A model generated the notes under the pieces. It saw only the letters and a program-made list of their open reading frames with translations. It did not search any database and was not told the DNA's origin. 64,000 bases of DNA, taken from assembly GCA_017893485.1 (NCBI GenBank), contig CM030366.1, positions 73,060,227 to 73,124,226 on the forward strand. Reading direction: 5' to 3'. This DNA comes from Hemerocallis citrina (Eukaryota > Streptophyta > Magnoliopsida > Asparagales > Asphodelaceae). Below, piece after piece: positions 35,401 through 49,373 of the stretch. A program made the position numbers and the translations under genes. Positions within the stretch are counted from its first letter, which is position 1, and each line of letters opens with the position of its first letter.

Positions 35401-38400
35401 CGAGAACGTCTCAAGTCTGCCGGATACACTCCACAGGTTCTCTGGGGTTCCAATCTCAATCGAAGGAATAATCACTCGTGATGTGACCGCAGGAAAAGCT
35501 CCAACAACCCGCACCCGCACAGAGGCAATAGACTTCATGGTTGTCGATGTGAAGGCCGCTTACAATATCATTCTGGGCCGACCAGGCCTAGTAGTATTTC
35601 ATGCCGTACCTTTAGCCTTTCACATGAAAATAAAGTTTCCGACCTCAGCAGGAGTAGGGAAAGTCAAAGAAAACCAAGAGACAACTCGGAGGTGCTACAC
35701 AGCTACAATGGGGGGCGCGGTCCTCCCACTTGAAGCGATAAAGCTCTCCCAATGGAATAGTCAAGTCCTTCCTAAACTAATTAATGAACTCAATGAGATC
35801 CCCTTATTCTAGGAAGGCGAACCTGGAATACAAAGCATCAAATGAAGTACCACGAGGGTGCCTAACACCCTCTTGTAGAAGTAGATTTTCAATTTTCAAT
35901 AAGGCCGCCGCTTGCGATACAGCCAAAGCATGTAATAGCGGTTTGTCCCCCTCAAGGCAACCACTTAGTTTGTTTCAATATAACTGATCTTTTTTCTTAT
36001 AAAAGATCATTGCATTAGCCTCATGTCTATCTCCCTGGATCACATCTATGACTCGTTAAACGGTAAGTTCGGAGTCCAGCTTGTTCCCCAGGGCCGCTCC
36101 CACAACTTGCTAGGCTCAAAAGACGAGTTTGGAGTTCAACAATTGGTTCGACACCGCTTTTGCCGCTTGCAAACAAGCAAGTGCGGAGTAGCTCACCATT
36201 TGGAATTGCTCCTACAACTCGTTGAAACTTTCAAACAATAACTTTGGAGTCTAACACCTGGTTCGACGTCGCTTTAGTCGCTTGCAAACAAGCAAGTGAG
36301 GTGTGGCTTACTATTTGGAATTGCTTCTACAATTTGTTGAAACTTTCAAACTACAAGTTTGAAGTCCAACACTTTGATTCGATGCCGCTTTAGTCATTTG
36401 CAAACAAGCAAGTGCGGAGTGGTTCACCATTCGGAATTGCTCCTACAACTCATTGATAACTCCGAACCACTGGTTCGAAGTTCACAATCATGATTCAAAA
36501 TTGCCCTCACAGCTTGCAAGTATGCGGTTTCGGGGCTCGAAACGACCATTCAAACTACTACTAATTAAATTTTGCAACAAGCAAGTTCGAAGTCTAGCTC
36601 TTTTTCAGGGCTATCTTTAAAATTTGTCTCAAACATACTGAATTTAGTGCCTAGCTCGCTCCTGGAGCTACTCCCTGGCTTGACAACTCTCATCAATGAG
36701 CTCCGTGCTCAGCTCCTCTTCCGAGCCACACCAGCAACTCCTGAACTCTATGCGATGGTGCTGGAGCCCAGCTCGTTCGAAAAGCTTCTCCTGCAACCAA
36801 TTCACCTTCAAGCATCGGATATGACATTCAACTCACTCCTTGAGTTGCCTTTACAAGCTTGTTGGGTTCAAATAACATGTTTGGAGGCCAATTTCCACCT
36901 CAAGATTTGACTCCCTAAGCTTGCAGGGTTCAAGCAGCAAGTTTGGAGTCCAACTCCCTTTTTGGGTCGCCTCTACCAGCCTGCTGGGTCAAACGGCAAG
37001 TCGGCACCAACTCCCTCCCCGGGTTACCCCTACAAACCTGCCGGGCTCAAACGACAAGTTCGACATTCATCTCCCTCCTCGGGTCGCTTCTACAAATTTG
37101 TCGCGGTCAAACGACAAGTTTGACATCTAAGTCTCATCGAGTTGTTTCTACCAACTTACTGGGCTCAAACAGCAAGGTCAGCGTCAACTCACCCCTAAAG
37201 TTGCTCTTAAAACTTGCCTCTCGAACAGCTCTCTCTTAGAGCTTGGTGATGCTCTTCATCCCACTCTCCTCCCAAGCGGCCTTCTTCCAAACGAGTTCGG
37301 AGTTCAACACACCCTTAGAGTTCCTCCTCAAACTCGCCTCTCGAATGACTCTCTCCTTAAGCCTGGTTATGCTCTTCGTTTTGCTCGCCTTCCGAGCGGC
37401 CTTCTTCCAAACGAGTTCGGAGCTCACCTCACCCGTAGAGTTGCTCCTCAAACTCGCCTCTCGAACGATTCTTTCCTAGAGCCTGGTGATGCTCTTCATT
37501 CTGCTCGCCTCTCGAGTGGCATCCCAAACGAATTTGGTCAATTCCCTTCATCTCGCTCGCCTCCTGAGCAGCTTTCTTCTTCCACACTGAGTTCAGAGCT
37601 AAACTCGCCTCCTAAACGACTCTTTTCTAGAGCCCGACACATCTCGCTCACCTCCCGAATGGCTCTTTCCTAGTGCCCAGAGTATACCAGTGATACTCTT
37701 CATAACGTCCGCTCCCCGAGCGACCATCTTCTTCACCAACAACAAGTTCGGAGCCTAACTCATCTAGAGACGCTCCCCAAACTCGCCTCCAAGAACGGAT
37801 CTTCTCAAGAGTCATTCAAAGCTCCTCTCACCTTCATGGAGGCAAAGATATTGCGAGCTTTTTTTGACCCTGAAGAAGGATGATTCTTCAACTGACTTAA
37901 GAAGTGAAATTGTAGATCTTCGAGTCAGCTTCGAAATGAGGGGTCACACGCTCCAATCAGATCTCTGTAGCACCGAGAAAGCAGTTACAATTCAGCTCAC
38001 TGAAGCAACTCCAACGTTCGGAGGCCAGATCCGAACAAATGAAGAACCAAACGAAAACGAGGCAAAAACCGTTGATTAGTCAGCGATCAACGTTGATCAG
38101 TCAATGATCAATGCCACGTGTCGGTCTAAGCAGTTAAAATCCGATTAATCGCTTGGTTAATCTCCGATTAATCGCTAATCAGAGGCTAAGCAATTATTTC
38201 TTTAGTGGTTTTCAATATTTCAATAGTTAGCGATTTAATTGGCCAATTAGTGGTTAATCGACAGATTTTAAGTGGCCGATTAACCGATTAAATTCCCTCA
38301 TTTAATTTTCATGCTTGTTTGCATTATTTGGGCTCAATCCGGCCCAAACTCAAATCCAATCCAAAATTCAAACCCCTTATGGTCTTCGCGCAAATCCAAA

Positions 38401-41400
38401 CTCGACTTGTCGTCGCTCTCTTCTTCCTCGCGCAAACCCAAATCCAAACTGATGCTTTTTTTTTCAAGCAAACACAGATCCGACCCGTCGTCGCTCACCT
38501 GCGCCGTCGCAAACTTGACCCAACCCGCATCAGCTGCACCTCCTCCTCTTGCTGCTCCTCCCCGATTGTTTTTGTTTGCTGGAACTGATGAGCAAACCTG
38601 ACCCGACCTACATCCAGAATTCAAACTCAGCTCAAACCAAGTACAATCTTTTTTTTCTATAACTATATGTTCCTATTTATTAATCTCATAATAGTTTTAT
38701 TAGGGTTTCTTGTTGCTACATAATGAGGATAGATCTTTTTTTAATTATATATATTTATATATATACATGATTTTTTCAATTTAATCTCCGATTATTTTCC
38801 GATTAACCGATTAATCACTAATTGCTCCTGGACCGATTAGTTTCAAAAACCGATTTTAACTGCCTAGGTGTCAGTATGGCGAATGTTATCATCGAGCGGC
38901 GAAGCGTGCCTAGCAGATATGCTTCCGAACGAAAATGGAGCAAAATACTCCCACCAATCTGCTCTCAATATTTGATCGATGGCTGAGATTTGCTATAAAT
39001 AAAATAAAAAATAAAAAATCATTAGCGGTCGGTGTTGACCGGGTCAACGATCATCGTTGATTGCCACGTGTCGACATGTCGAACGCCCATGATGTTCGGC
39101 GATGCGCACCGAGCAGACCGATTTTCGAACGAAAAATGGGCAAAGAGGCATTGACCGGTCAACGCTTGCATATCGTTCGATCTTCTCGATCTTCACTCGC
39201 GCATCGATGGACAATCCAGATTTGTCCACGTCATCAAGGTATATTTTTAATTCTTTTCTTCAATTATTAATTCGGATTTATTATTTAAAAATTCCAAAAA
39301 TATAATTAAAAATTTTGAAAATTAATTTAAAAAATCTATAAATAATTATTAATTCGGAAAAGTATTTTCAAATTCCAAAAAAATAATTATGAAATTAGAA
39401 TAATTAAGTAAAATTTTTGAAAATTAATTATTATTTTTTGGAAATTGAATAAAATTTGAAAATGAATAAAAATTGAAAAAAATTCAGAAAAATATGGAAA
39501 AATCACAAAAATTCTAAAAATTCTAAAAATAATTCTACGTATTTTACAAACTCAGAAAAGCATCATTATATCCCAAACGAGATCTAAACGCCCCTGAGAA
39601 TGCCGATAAATTCTATAAGAGCATCCACAGTCGTTTTTCTCATTTGGTATAATATGGCAGCTACAGTAATAGCAAATACGATCGTTCGCTGCAGTCGTCG
39701 TTTGCTATATTTTTTCTATTTTTTAGAGAGACGGGGTATCATACCCCGTCCGATCGTTTCAAATAAATTAAAAAAAATTAATTACTTATTAACTATTAAA
39801 CTATATTAATTAACTAAATTAAATAATATAAAACTAACTAAACCTAATTAATATACTAACTAAACCTATTTATATACTAACTAATCCTAAAACTAATCCT
39901 AAAAGCTGCACAGCATTAATTACCCACCATAAAAGGTGGACGGGGCATCATACCCCGGACGGGGTATGTGTCCCCGTCCCATTTTTTTTTCTCTTATCGC
40001 TCAATCCTGAGCGTTCGTTTTATAAAAAAAAAAAAAGAAAACAAATAAAAAAAAAGGGAGAGACGGGGTTTGATACCCCGTCCGGGGTATCATTCCCCGT
40101 CCGACCTTTTAGAAGAAAAAAATTAATAAAATAGGAGAGACGGTATATGATCGTCCGTCTGATACGATTAAAAAATTATTATATCCTTCGGACGGTATAT
40201 GATTCCCCGTCTTCTATATTTGAGAATTGTTACTTTCGTTTCTCAAATTTGAGAAACAGATTTGAGACGAATGAGAAAAATGGCATATATAGCAAACGAG
40301 TGCAGCGCACCGTTTGCTATAATATGGGAAAATGGGAGAAATAGAAAACGACTGTGGATGCTCTAAGCCATTAAAAACGGGCGAACTACTCAAAGGCTGT
40401 GAAACTCAGTTTTCGGGAGTGGGGGGCTTGTGATATGACTAGAAATAGAAGTATAGAACTAAATTGGCATTGTTCAAATCGGGCACGAATCTTAAAGCTC
40501 TCAGGGGTAAAACGGTCTCCTACAAACAGGTTAAAAATGGAAACTGGGTCTTTTCCAAGGCCCAATAACCCAAAACGGATCTGTAATTGGGTTATGATGG
40601 TTGCCCATTATAAATAAACCCAGATCATTTAAAGAGTTATTTAAATTCATGGTTATCTCTAAGAGACGGTTTAAACCAAATCTCTTTCATGAAAAGTATT
40701 TCATATCCAATAACACTGGGAAGTAGAGATAAATGATTATCTCAAAACAGGTTCCAAAGGTGACTATAAATACTCAACCCCCACCATAGAAAAGATAATC
40801 AATATTTTTCTTCAAAAAACTTTTTCATAAGCCTTCAGATTACTGACTTGAGGGTCAGAGGGCGTCGCCGGGATCAATCCCGGTGTTTCGAACTTTTTTG
40901 CAGGTTAGCAGCAAAGTTGAGAATGGTCAACATCGGCAAGTAGTAAAAAAATTAGTTTTTATTGGTTCCAAAAGAATTCACAAATCATTTGTTTGCTCCC
41001 ACACCAAAATTAGCAGCAACAACCGATGACTGATTAATCGGCGATTAATTCCGATTTTATCTACTTAGCCGATGATTTATCAGCTCTTCTCAATTTTCAT
41101 TAATGAACTCTGTTATACTTTTCTCGATTATTAGAGCTCAAAATTTTCACATCTAGTGTTGATGCTTATTGCAATTAATATTTCTTTTGCTTTGCATGTG
41201 CATAAAATTCAGGTCTAATTAATAGTTAGGGCATTTCAAGTTTCAAATTGCACCTCGAAGATAAGTGGTTGATAGCTATTTCTTTTGTGGATGTTTGCTA
41301 CTTATGTTAGATTGGTCAAAAATCATCTTATTTTTGTGGATGTAGGCTACTTATGATGGTTAGGTGAAAAATCATTTTACACATTTACTCCCTTTGACAC

Positions 41401-44400
41401 CCCTGATATAGTGTAACGCCCCGAATCCCAAATACACTGAATTCGAGATGCTCTACAGGATCTTTTCACTTTCTTCAGTACAACTTTACAAGAAATTTAA
41501 ACTTTTCACTTTACATCAGAGTTTACATCATATATTACATTTACATTACACAGCGGAAGTAAAAAATTTACAACATTTTCATAAATGTACAACAACATAG
41601 TAAAATCTTTATGCATCCATTCCTCTTTGACGTGTAATTTATCCTGCATACAAAACTGTGGGTACGTCAGTTTATTCAACCGACGATAGTTATACATGGC
41701 CATCCTCTCTATGCCAGAGACAGTATAACGATTCTCATTTCTTAACAGATCACAAACTTGTTCACATGATAATAAAGTAAAGGGGAAAAATCTTAATGAT
41801 GTCGTGTTGTGATTGTGCACTTAATCCTTAATGCAATTATTTAATTTACATGACACTAATGCGCACTTGTTCGGAGTCTATGCATCCCATACTACATAGG
41901 TCCGAGGACAAGCCTCTTAATCGTTCTTCATTTTTGTAGGGTTCAATCCCTCGCCATGACTTAATCTACTACTGTAATTACGGTAAGTATCCTAGATATT
42001 TTCCGACCTACGAACTCATGCCTAGGCACTCTGGAGGGAATCCCATCGCTGACATGACTCATCATGCAGACATCCTGTGGTAATTCAGCTCTCACCATAG
42101 ACATGACACCACCCGTAGTCTTCAAACATCCCACGAGCGTCGCCACTGGGACGGTACTCTGGAGTAGTATCCTCATCCAGACTCATCATGGGAATTCCTG
42201 GGATACGCTCTCGCCGCTACCCAATAGTCCTCATACTCAATGTTTTTCTCTTACTTTCATCACATCTCCACTATGTATTAGTCCTTATTTTAATAGAATC
42301 ATGAATAAAAATCAAAGTTCTAGAGTTAGCCTCTCCACTAAACCAGACTTATTCATTCATTTCAATACATGACCAACCTTGGTCTTTAAATTCTCATTTT
42401 TCATTTCATTTCCATTGCCGGGGGAGACTTAGCTACTCCTTTGTTCAATTTCCAATTCACAACTTTCAATTTGAGCAATTCCAACTCATGAATTCATTTT
42501 CATTGCCTCAGCATATCATGTTCTTAACTTTCATATTCATGTAATTATCAATTCAAAACTATGATTCCTTTCATGTACATTCATGCAGCAATAAATAGAG
42601 TTTATCAACATTGATCATAAAGTTCACAACTTTTAACGGCAATCAACTGAAATCTCTGACATATCAAAATATATTCTGTACAGCCGACTTGGAAAACACC
42701 AGTCGACTTGTACAGTCGATTCATGTTCTTCATAATCACTCGGGAGAGTCGACTGGTGCACATGGCCAGTCGGCTGTTCCGCAGCTTTCTATGTTCAAAA
42801 ATCATTCATGTGACAGTCGACTGTTATTCCATCAGTCGTCTGTCTTGGGGGTTTTTAACAATACATTTCTATGTTCAGCTCAGTCGACTTGCTACTCGCA
42901 TTAAGTCGACTGGACAGATTCATATTTCAAATTAAAGGATTATCTTTCTTACAGGTACATGCATCATGGTGTCAAATCACAATATACATACTTTCATGTT
43001 TCATAGACATGAAATTTCTTAATTGTTCAGTAATATCGCAGTATGGAATTTCAAGTAACTAACATTGTCTTTTCTTCAAGGAAGTGTTTAAACATGCATT
43101 TATACTTGTTCATAACTTTCTTGCAGAGATGAAAATATTAATCTCAATCCATTACACTAGAATAACACAATGGAAAAATACCTCATTTCATGAAACTACT
43201 GGATTATTCATAGTTTAAACAAAGCATCGGTCGACTATTCATAACACCAGTCGACTGCACAGATCATTCTTAGTTTTATTAATCATCGTTAGTTCTTTTT
43301 CCATATGTTCATGTCTCCTCAGTCATGTACATCACGAGGGATATGAGTTAGCTTTACTACTTCATTCTAATTGTACACATATATGTCAACGAAACTTTCT
43401 AACAAAATATGTAACGGATGTCTCGTACCAGTCGACTTATCCAACGACAGTCGACTGTACAGACCCAATTCATCACTGTTTACAGTGCCATTATTTCACT
43501 ATTAGTCTTCCACAATTATCATCATAAACATACTCAAGCAATTCTAGTACGTTTGGATTTACTGCTCATAAGCATAATAGCAATCATCACAAACATGGCA
43601 CATTTTCTACTTTAGAAGTCCTGAGAAACACCCACCTTATTGACGAAGTAATCGAAGTCCATAAAAGCTCCTTAATGCAACGCACCTTCCTTGTTCCTTG
43701 CTCCTTGCTCCTTGCCGAAGATCTCCAGATGATGATGCCCGGTCTCCACAAACAACACACACACCTCTCTCACAATAATTCTCTTATAAAATAATCTTAG
43801 TGTAAAAGGACAATGGATGAGAGGGGTATTTATACACCAAAAGGAGTGAGATGGAGGGCTAGGATTCAGTAGATGGTTAATGGATCAAAGGCTAGGATGC
43901 ACTAGGGAGTTGTAAAAACCACCCACACCCTAAATAACCACCCACAACCCACACCCACTACTCTACCCAATCCGGCCAAGATTTGTGTGCTTTATGCACG
44001 TGTACACGGAGTGCACGTGCAAACACAAACCATCCTACAAAAAATTGTACATCAAAAAAAAAAACAAGTCTTTTTAAAAGAAATGTTACACATACAAGTT
44101 GTAGAAAATAAGAAAAGATTAGATTCATGGGCTTAAATTAATTGGGCCAAGATAATTATTTTAGAAGTAAATAAGTAAATTAACATTTGGGCTTTAGGAA
44201 AAATACTTTATAAAAACAATGCTCTTACTCATCATGTTAAAAAAATAATAGCCAACAATATTACACGTGCACACCACGTGTAAAAGTAAATAATTTTTCA
44301 TATATTTGAAAAATCAGGGTATTACATATAGGACTTTCTTGTATAGATGCCAGTGTTCCAAATGTGAATTTATGCGGTTCAAATGTGCCGCATATGCGCT

Positions 44401-47400
44401 ATGCGGTGAGGAATCACTTTTTAGGGGCTGCATGTAGTTTAGTTTGTCAAAAATATGATTATGCGACCGCATATTGAAATATCTGGTTGCATAACTGATA
44501 TGCGCCCCCGTTAATTGAGTATGTGCATGCATACTTTGAATGACTAGTTGAGTCAGATTTATACTAATATGAACAATATTTTTGGACCCGACCTGCATCC
44601 TGACCCATTTTAAGTTAAAAAGGCCAGATTGCTTCTTTTTTAAACAATTGCACACATACACAATGAGAAAGAAATCAACAAGTGGTCAAGGGTTGTGTAA
44701 CGAGGACAAGACGATGATTCATAGCGATGGGAGTGAGGCAGAAGAGAGCTAGGGGGACTCTGATAGCACCGACTCCGAAGTGAATATTGAGGACGACTGT
44801 CCTCCATACCATTTTGATAACTCCGATTGATTATATTTTGTCATGGACCTATTACCTATAGTTAATTTGTTATATATATATTTTTGATCGTTGTAGGAAC
44901 AACTATGCTACCTCATCTATACTTTATGTCTTTGTGTAAGGCTCTTTAGTAATTTCTTCTGCTTAATTCCAGTAGTTGTTTTTATGTATTATGATAGTAT
45001 CATATTATGCACTTATGCTATTTATTTATAAGTATGTTTTATGTCATTTTCATTTTCAACAACTTTTTCTGATTTTTACTGATGTTTTCTGATTTTTTCT
45101 GGTTTGTAAAACAATTTTTTTCAATGTTTTGATTTTTTCCCCTTAATTAAAAACCCAAACCGCATATGCACTATATGCGGTATCCGGCCATGAATCGCAT
45201 AGTTCTGCATACCGCCTTCTGTAACACTGATAGATGCTTAAAGCTGCTTTTGGCAATCATTGTAATTGCTTCTGTTCTTGATATGGAAGTAGTCCTTTTG
45301 CGATGTCGTTCTCATTATTTGTTTCAAATTCTCTCCTTTTCTTCCCTATATCTTACAGATTCCTGAAAGCTGTTGTTGCTGATGTTGCTGTCGTTGCCAA
45401 ATGCCATTTAAGTGCACTTTATATTCATGAAAAAGGTCGGCTTTTTGCACAACTAGTAGACTTGCTACAGTTTTATGAAGGTTTTGAGATTGATGATCAG
45501 GTTGGAACACAATTGAGTGACGATGACGTTCTGCTTGCACATTATTCTCGTTTGCAAGCTTTCCAACTACTTGCATTTAAACAAATACCTAAGGTTTGTC
45601 TTTTGTCGAGCATATTACGATTTGTTTCAGCGATGTGCTATTCTTATTATCTCATTTTACCTATGTGTATCTATTTGGCATAGTTGCGAGATCTTGCTAT
45701 GTCTCATATTGGTTCTGTACACAAACGTGGTGATCTTTCAAAGAAGTTAGCTGTATTATCTGCTGATGAACTACAAGACTTGGTCTGCAGTAAGGTTGGT
45801 GAAACTACTGACTTTTGATCTTCATATCTGCTGGCTTAATATTGGTGTTTAAGTACCGCTCTCCAGCCTTTGCTCTTGATTATGAAAGCTATTACTTCGT
45901 TGAACACATCACACAAATGCATCGAGTCATGAGTAGCTTACTTCTTTATAGGGTATATATCTCCTTGGATCTTCATCATTTTACTTGCACATATATTAAT
46001 GCATGAGACTGACAGTTATTTGCAAGGGATTGAGCCTAAGGTATCTGTGTTATATGATTATTTTTTCTGAAACCATATATGGGATATGTTGGTTGTAAGT
46101 GCCCTTTATCTGTATGTCATTATATGAAGTTGTAAACATCAGCAGAATGTCTATAGGTCTCTGTGTTGAGGGTAATCATACTGCAGCTTATGTAACATTA
46201 CCAACTTAAGAAAATAAAGCAGCATCATATTTATAATATTCTATCAAATTCCTTCTCAGTTAATTTACCATTCAGTTAGATAATGAGCAGTTCAGAAGCA
46301 TTAGTATCCAAGCTACCGAAGCTAGTACTTAAATACTTATGATGAGTGTATTTGTGCACTTGAAAATGGTGTACCTTAAAGTTTACAGAGTTTGTCAAGA
46401 TAAGAGTTCTAAATTTAGTAGTTCTTTTTTGACGATACTGTACTGAAAAATGTGATATATGTGCCTGTTTGCATTTATCATTTTTTTTGTTTTTATTTTT
46501 TATAAGATGATAACTGATAACTAGTTTCTCTTTATTAAAAAAAGGATTTGAGTGTCCTGTCAATTGCTAACATTTTTCCTTTTACAGCTAAAATTGGTTT
46601 CAGAAGAAGATCCTTGTGCTAAAAGGATTGACTTCCTCATTGAAGTTATGGTTTCTTTCTTTGAGAAGCGTCAGTCGCAGAAGGAAGCAATAAATGCTCT
46701 TCCACTATACCCGAATGAGAAAATTATGTGGGATGAGAGCCTTGTCCCTAGCATCAATTACTCAGGAGAAGGGTGCCTTGCCCTTCCCAAGCTTAACCTC
46801 CAGTTTTTAACACTTCACGATTATCTGTTAAGAAATTTCAATCTTTTTCGCCTTGAATCTACATATGAAATTCGAGAAGATATCCAAGAAGCTGTTCCAC
46901 ATCTTCTTGCGCGCATTAACAGTGAGGGAGAAACTGCATTTCGTGGATGGTCAAGAATGGCTGTGCCAATTAAAGAATTTAAAATTACTGAAGTTAAACA
47001 ACCAAACATTGGGGAGGTTAAGCCAGCCTCTGTAACCGCACGAGTTACTTTCAGCATTTCTAGTTACAAATCACATATCAGATCTGAGTGGAATGCCCTT
47101 AAAGAGCATGATGTGTTATTTTTATTGTCAATTCGTCCATCTTTTGAACCACTTAGCGCTGAGGAACTTGCCAAGTGTACTGTACCTGAAAGGCTTGGTC
47201 TTCAATATGTTCGTGGATGTGAAGTAATCGAGATATGTGATGAAGAAGGGGTACTTATGAATGATTTCACTGGAAGGATCAAAAGAGATGAATGGAAACC
47301 ACCTAAAGGTGAACTGCGCACCGTTACTATTGCTCTAGATACTGCACAATACCACATGGATGTTACTGATATTGCTGAGAAGGGTGCAGAAGATGTTTAT

Positions 47401-49112
47401 GGGACATTTAACATTTTAATGAGAAGGAAGCCTAAAGAGAATAACTTCAAAGCAATTTTGGAGTCCATTCGAGACCTTATGAATGAATATTGCATAGTTC
47501 CTGATTGGTTGCATAACATTTTTTTGGGTTATGGAAATCCTTCTGCTGCACAATGGACAAACATGCCTGATCTTCTCGAAGTGGTGGATTTTAAGGACAC
47601 ATTTCTTGATGCCAAGCATTTGAGAGAGAGCTTTTCTGATTATGAGGTAATTATTGTTATGCCATATAATTTTATTATGTATTCATATGGCTATTTGTAC
47701 ATCATTTATATTGTACTTTGTTTATTTGTTTGTTTTTATATTGTCTTCTTTGACAATCTCCGTTCCATCTTATGTAGGTTTCGTTCGTGGACCCAAATGG
47801 TGCAGAGGACCTGTCCCCAAATCCTCCTTTCCGTATAAAGCTTCCAAAGGCGGTGAAAAACAGTACTCATGCTCTTCCAGGCAATAAGTCTAGTAAGACC
47901 TTTAAGGATGGAAACATGGGTGATGAAGGTAATGAGAACGAAAAGCTAATTGTTGAGCCATATATACCTGCTGATCCTGGGCCTTATCCTCAAAATCAGC
48001 CAAAACAAAACTCAGTTAGATTTACACCAACACAGGTATCTCAATAATGTTTGATGATTCTTATTGTGCTATTAACAATATTAGGAAGATATTATCGTAA
48101 TTTGCTAACCTCAACCAACACTACAGTTTCTGCTTTAGATTTTTGGAGGATGTTAGCCCCATTTCAAGATTTTACACTAAATACCGCTTTTATCTGTATT
48201 TATACATTTATTTTAATCTTTTTATGCTAATTTTAAGTTGATTTTTTAGTCTAGACAGTTTTTTATAGTTTTTTTTAATCCTGAGTTGTCCCTGTTTTTA
48301 TGTAATATTTATATGAACATACACACACACACATATATGTATAGAGTAGCGCTAATATGAGATGGTGAGATAGAATGCTTTTTTGTGAGATGAGCGATTT
48401 GAATCATCCGAATCTCGATCACACCATTCAGATCACTCTACATGTCATTTAGATGGTGTGTACAAAATTTCAAGCAATTTGGAGACCTCTAGCATATGCA
48501 TCAAAGTCTTCAACATGTCATGGAGATGGTGCGAAATATATATATATATATATATAGGGAAAGCTTCGGTTGAGCACTACTCTAGTGTTCACCTCGTGAA
48601 CACTAGGCCTTCGGGCGTTCATATCGAAAATCCGAACCGTTCACATTGATCTACACATCTAAATTAGTCTAAATATGTAAAATCAAATCATTTGAAATTC
48701 ATTTGCCCATCCATCATGTGACTATAAAAATAATGATTTTCAGCCATACAATTTTGTGACACTTCAATGGATGGGTAAATGAATTTCAAATGATTTGATT
48801 TTACATATTTAGACTAATTTAGATGTGTAGATCAATGTGAACGGTTTGAATTTTCGATATGAATGCCCGAAGACCTAGTGTTCACGCGGTGAACACTAGA
48901 GTAGTGCTCAACCGAAGCTTTCCCTATATATATATATATGGAAAATGCTCCATTGAAAACGCAAATGTTGTGAAAACCCGTGAAAACAACCTAGGCCGTT
49001 GCTGGGAACAACGGCCTAGGTTATAATGCATTATAACCGAGGCCGTTGTTACCAACAACGGCCTCGGCTTGTTTTCACGTTTTCCATGCTACAGTACGTT
49101 TTCAATGGAGCA

Positions 49113-49149
<37 letters not shown>

Positions 49150-49316
49150 ATATATATAGTCTAGAGGTCTCTGGATTGCTTGAAATTTTGTACACATCAT
49201 CTTGTTGATATGTAGAGTGATGTGAACGGTGTGATCGAGATTCTGGTGACTCAAATCTCTCATATCTCAAAAAACATTTTCATCTCACCCATCTCTCACC
49301 ATCTCATATTAGCACT

Positions 49317-49373
<57 letters not shown>

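Larger units (their letters stand above)
32277..41021 (+). mobile_element. Old Tat-lineage element in AQR intron 6, gag-protease only
   Basis: The left LTR is 32277-33331 and the right LTR is 40431-41021. Removing a hAT insertion (32454-32894 plus its 8-bp duplication) makes the left LTR 606 bp against 591 bp. ACTGA and ACCGA flank the element (32272-32276, 41022-41026), a 4/5 target duplication. A primer-binding site starts at 33335, and a purine tract (GGGAGTGGGGGGC) precedes the right LTR. Coding remnants cover gag to protease (33402-35812); no RT, RNase H or integrase follows. The rest is a degenerate tandem tail (about 35970-37700) and three later insertions. Confidence 0.85.
32152..41068. 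mobile_element. MITE split by an old Tat element
   Basis: The left end CTAAGTAGTTAAAATCGG (32152) and the right end, reversed CTAAGTAGATAAAATCGG (41068), are inverted repeats. The flanks CCCATGAT (32144-32151) and CCGATGAT (41069-41076) match at 7 of 8, so this looks like an 8-bp duplication. The MITE itself is only 32152-32276 plus 41022-41068; the Tat element between them was inserted later. A second copy of the same MITE family lies inside that Tat element at 38126-38867. Confidence 0.7.
30185..45358 (+). other. AQR intron 6, 15.2 kb, with layered transposon insertions
   Basis: The intron splits one arginine codon (phase 2 on the left). Its contents in order are a Mutator-like MITE (30217-31184), unassigned DNA (31185-32143), a MITE hosting a whole old Tat element that itself carries three further insertions (32152-41068), a 2.9-kb solo LTR (41412-44326) and a hAT element (44351-45229). 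The acceptor, TTACAG at 45353-45358, lies only about 120 bp after the last insertion. At 31185-32143 I see no gene or bounded element. Confidence 0.85.
48343..49321. mobile_element. Outer foldback MITE holding two inner MITEs
   Basis: The left arm (48343-48495) begins AGAGTAGCGCTAATATGAG. The right arm (49160-49321), reversed, begins AGAGAAGTGCTAATATGAG and matches over about 150 bp. Between the arms are TA and TC microsatellites and the two inner elements 48557-48924 and 48940-49117. No coding frame is present. The superfamily is not known; TA-rich flanks hide any duplication. Confidence 0.65.

Noticed and set aside
35483..35812. Intact 109-codon frame as a host retropepsin gene
   Set aside because: It is the C-terminal half of a Tat protease between two decayed LTRs, out of frame with its N-terminal half at 35275-35481.
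41412..44326. Reading the 2.9-kb elements as DNA transposons with TGTARCGCCC inverted ends
   Set aside because: TG...CA ends with perfect 5-bp duplications fit solo LTRs better; still, a short inverted end is present and only a full-length copy elsewhere would settle it.
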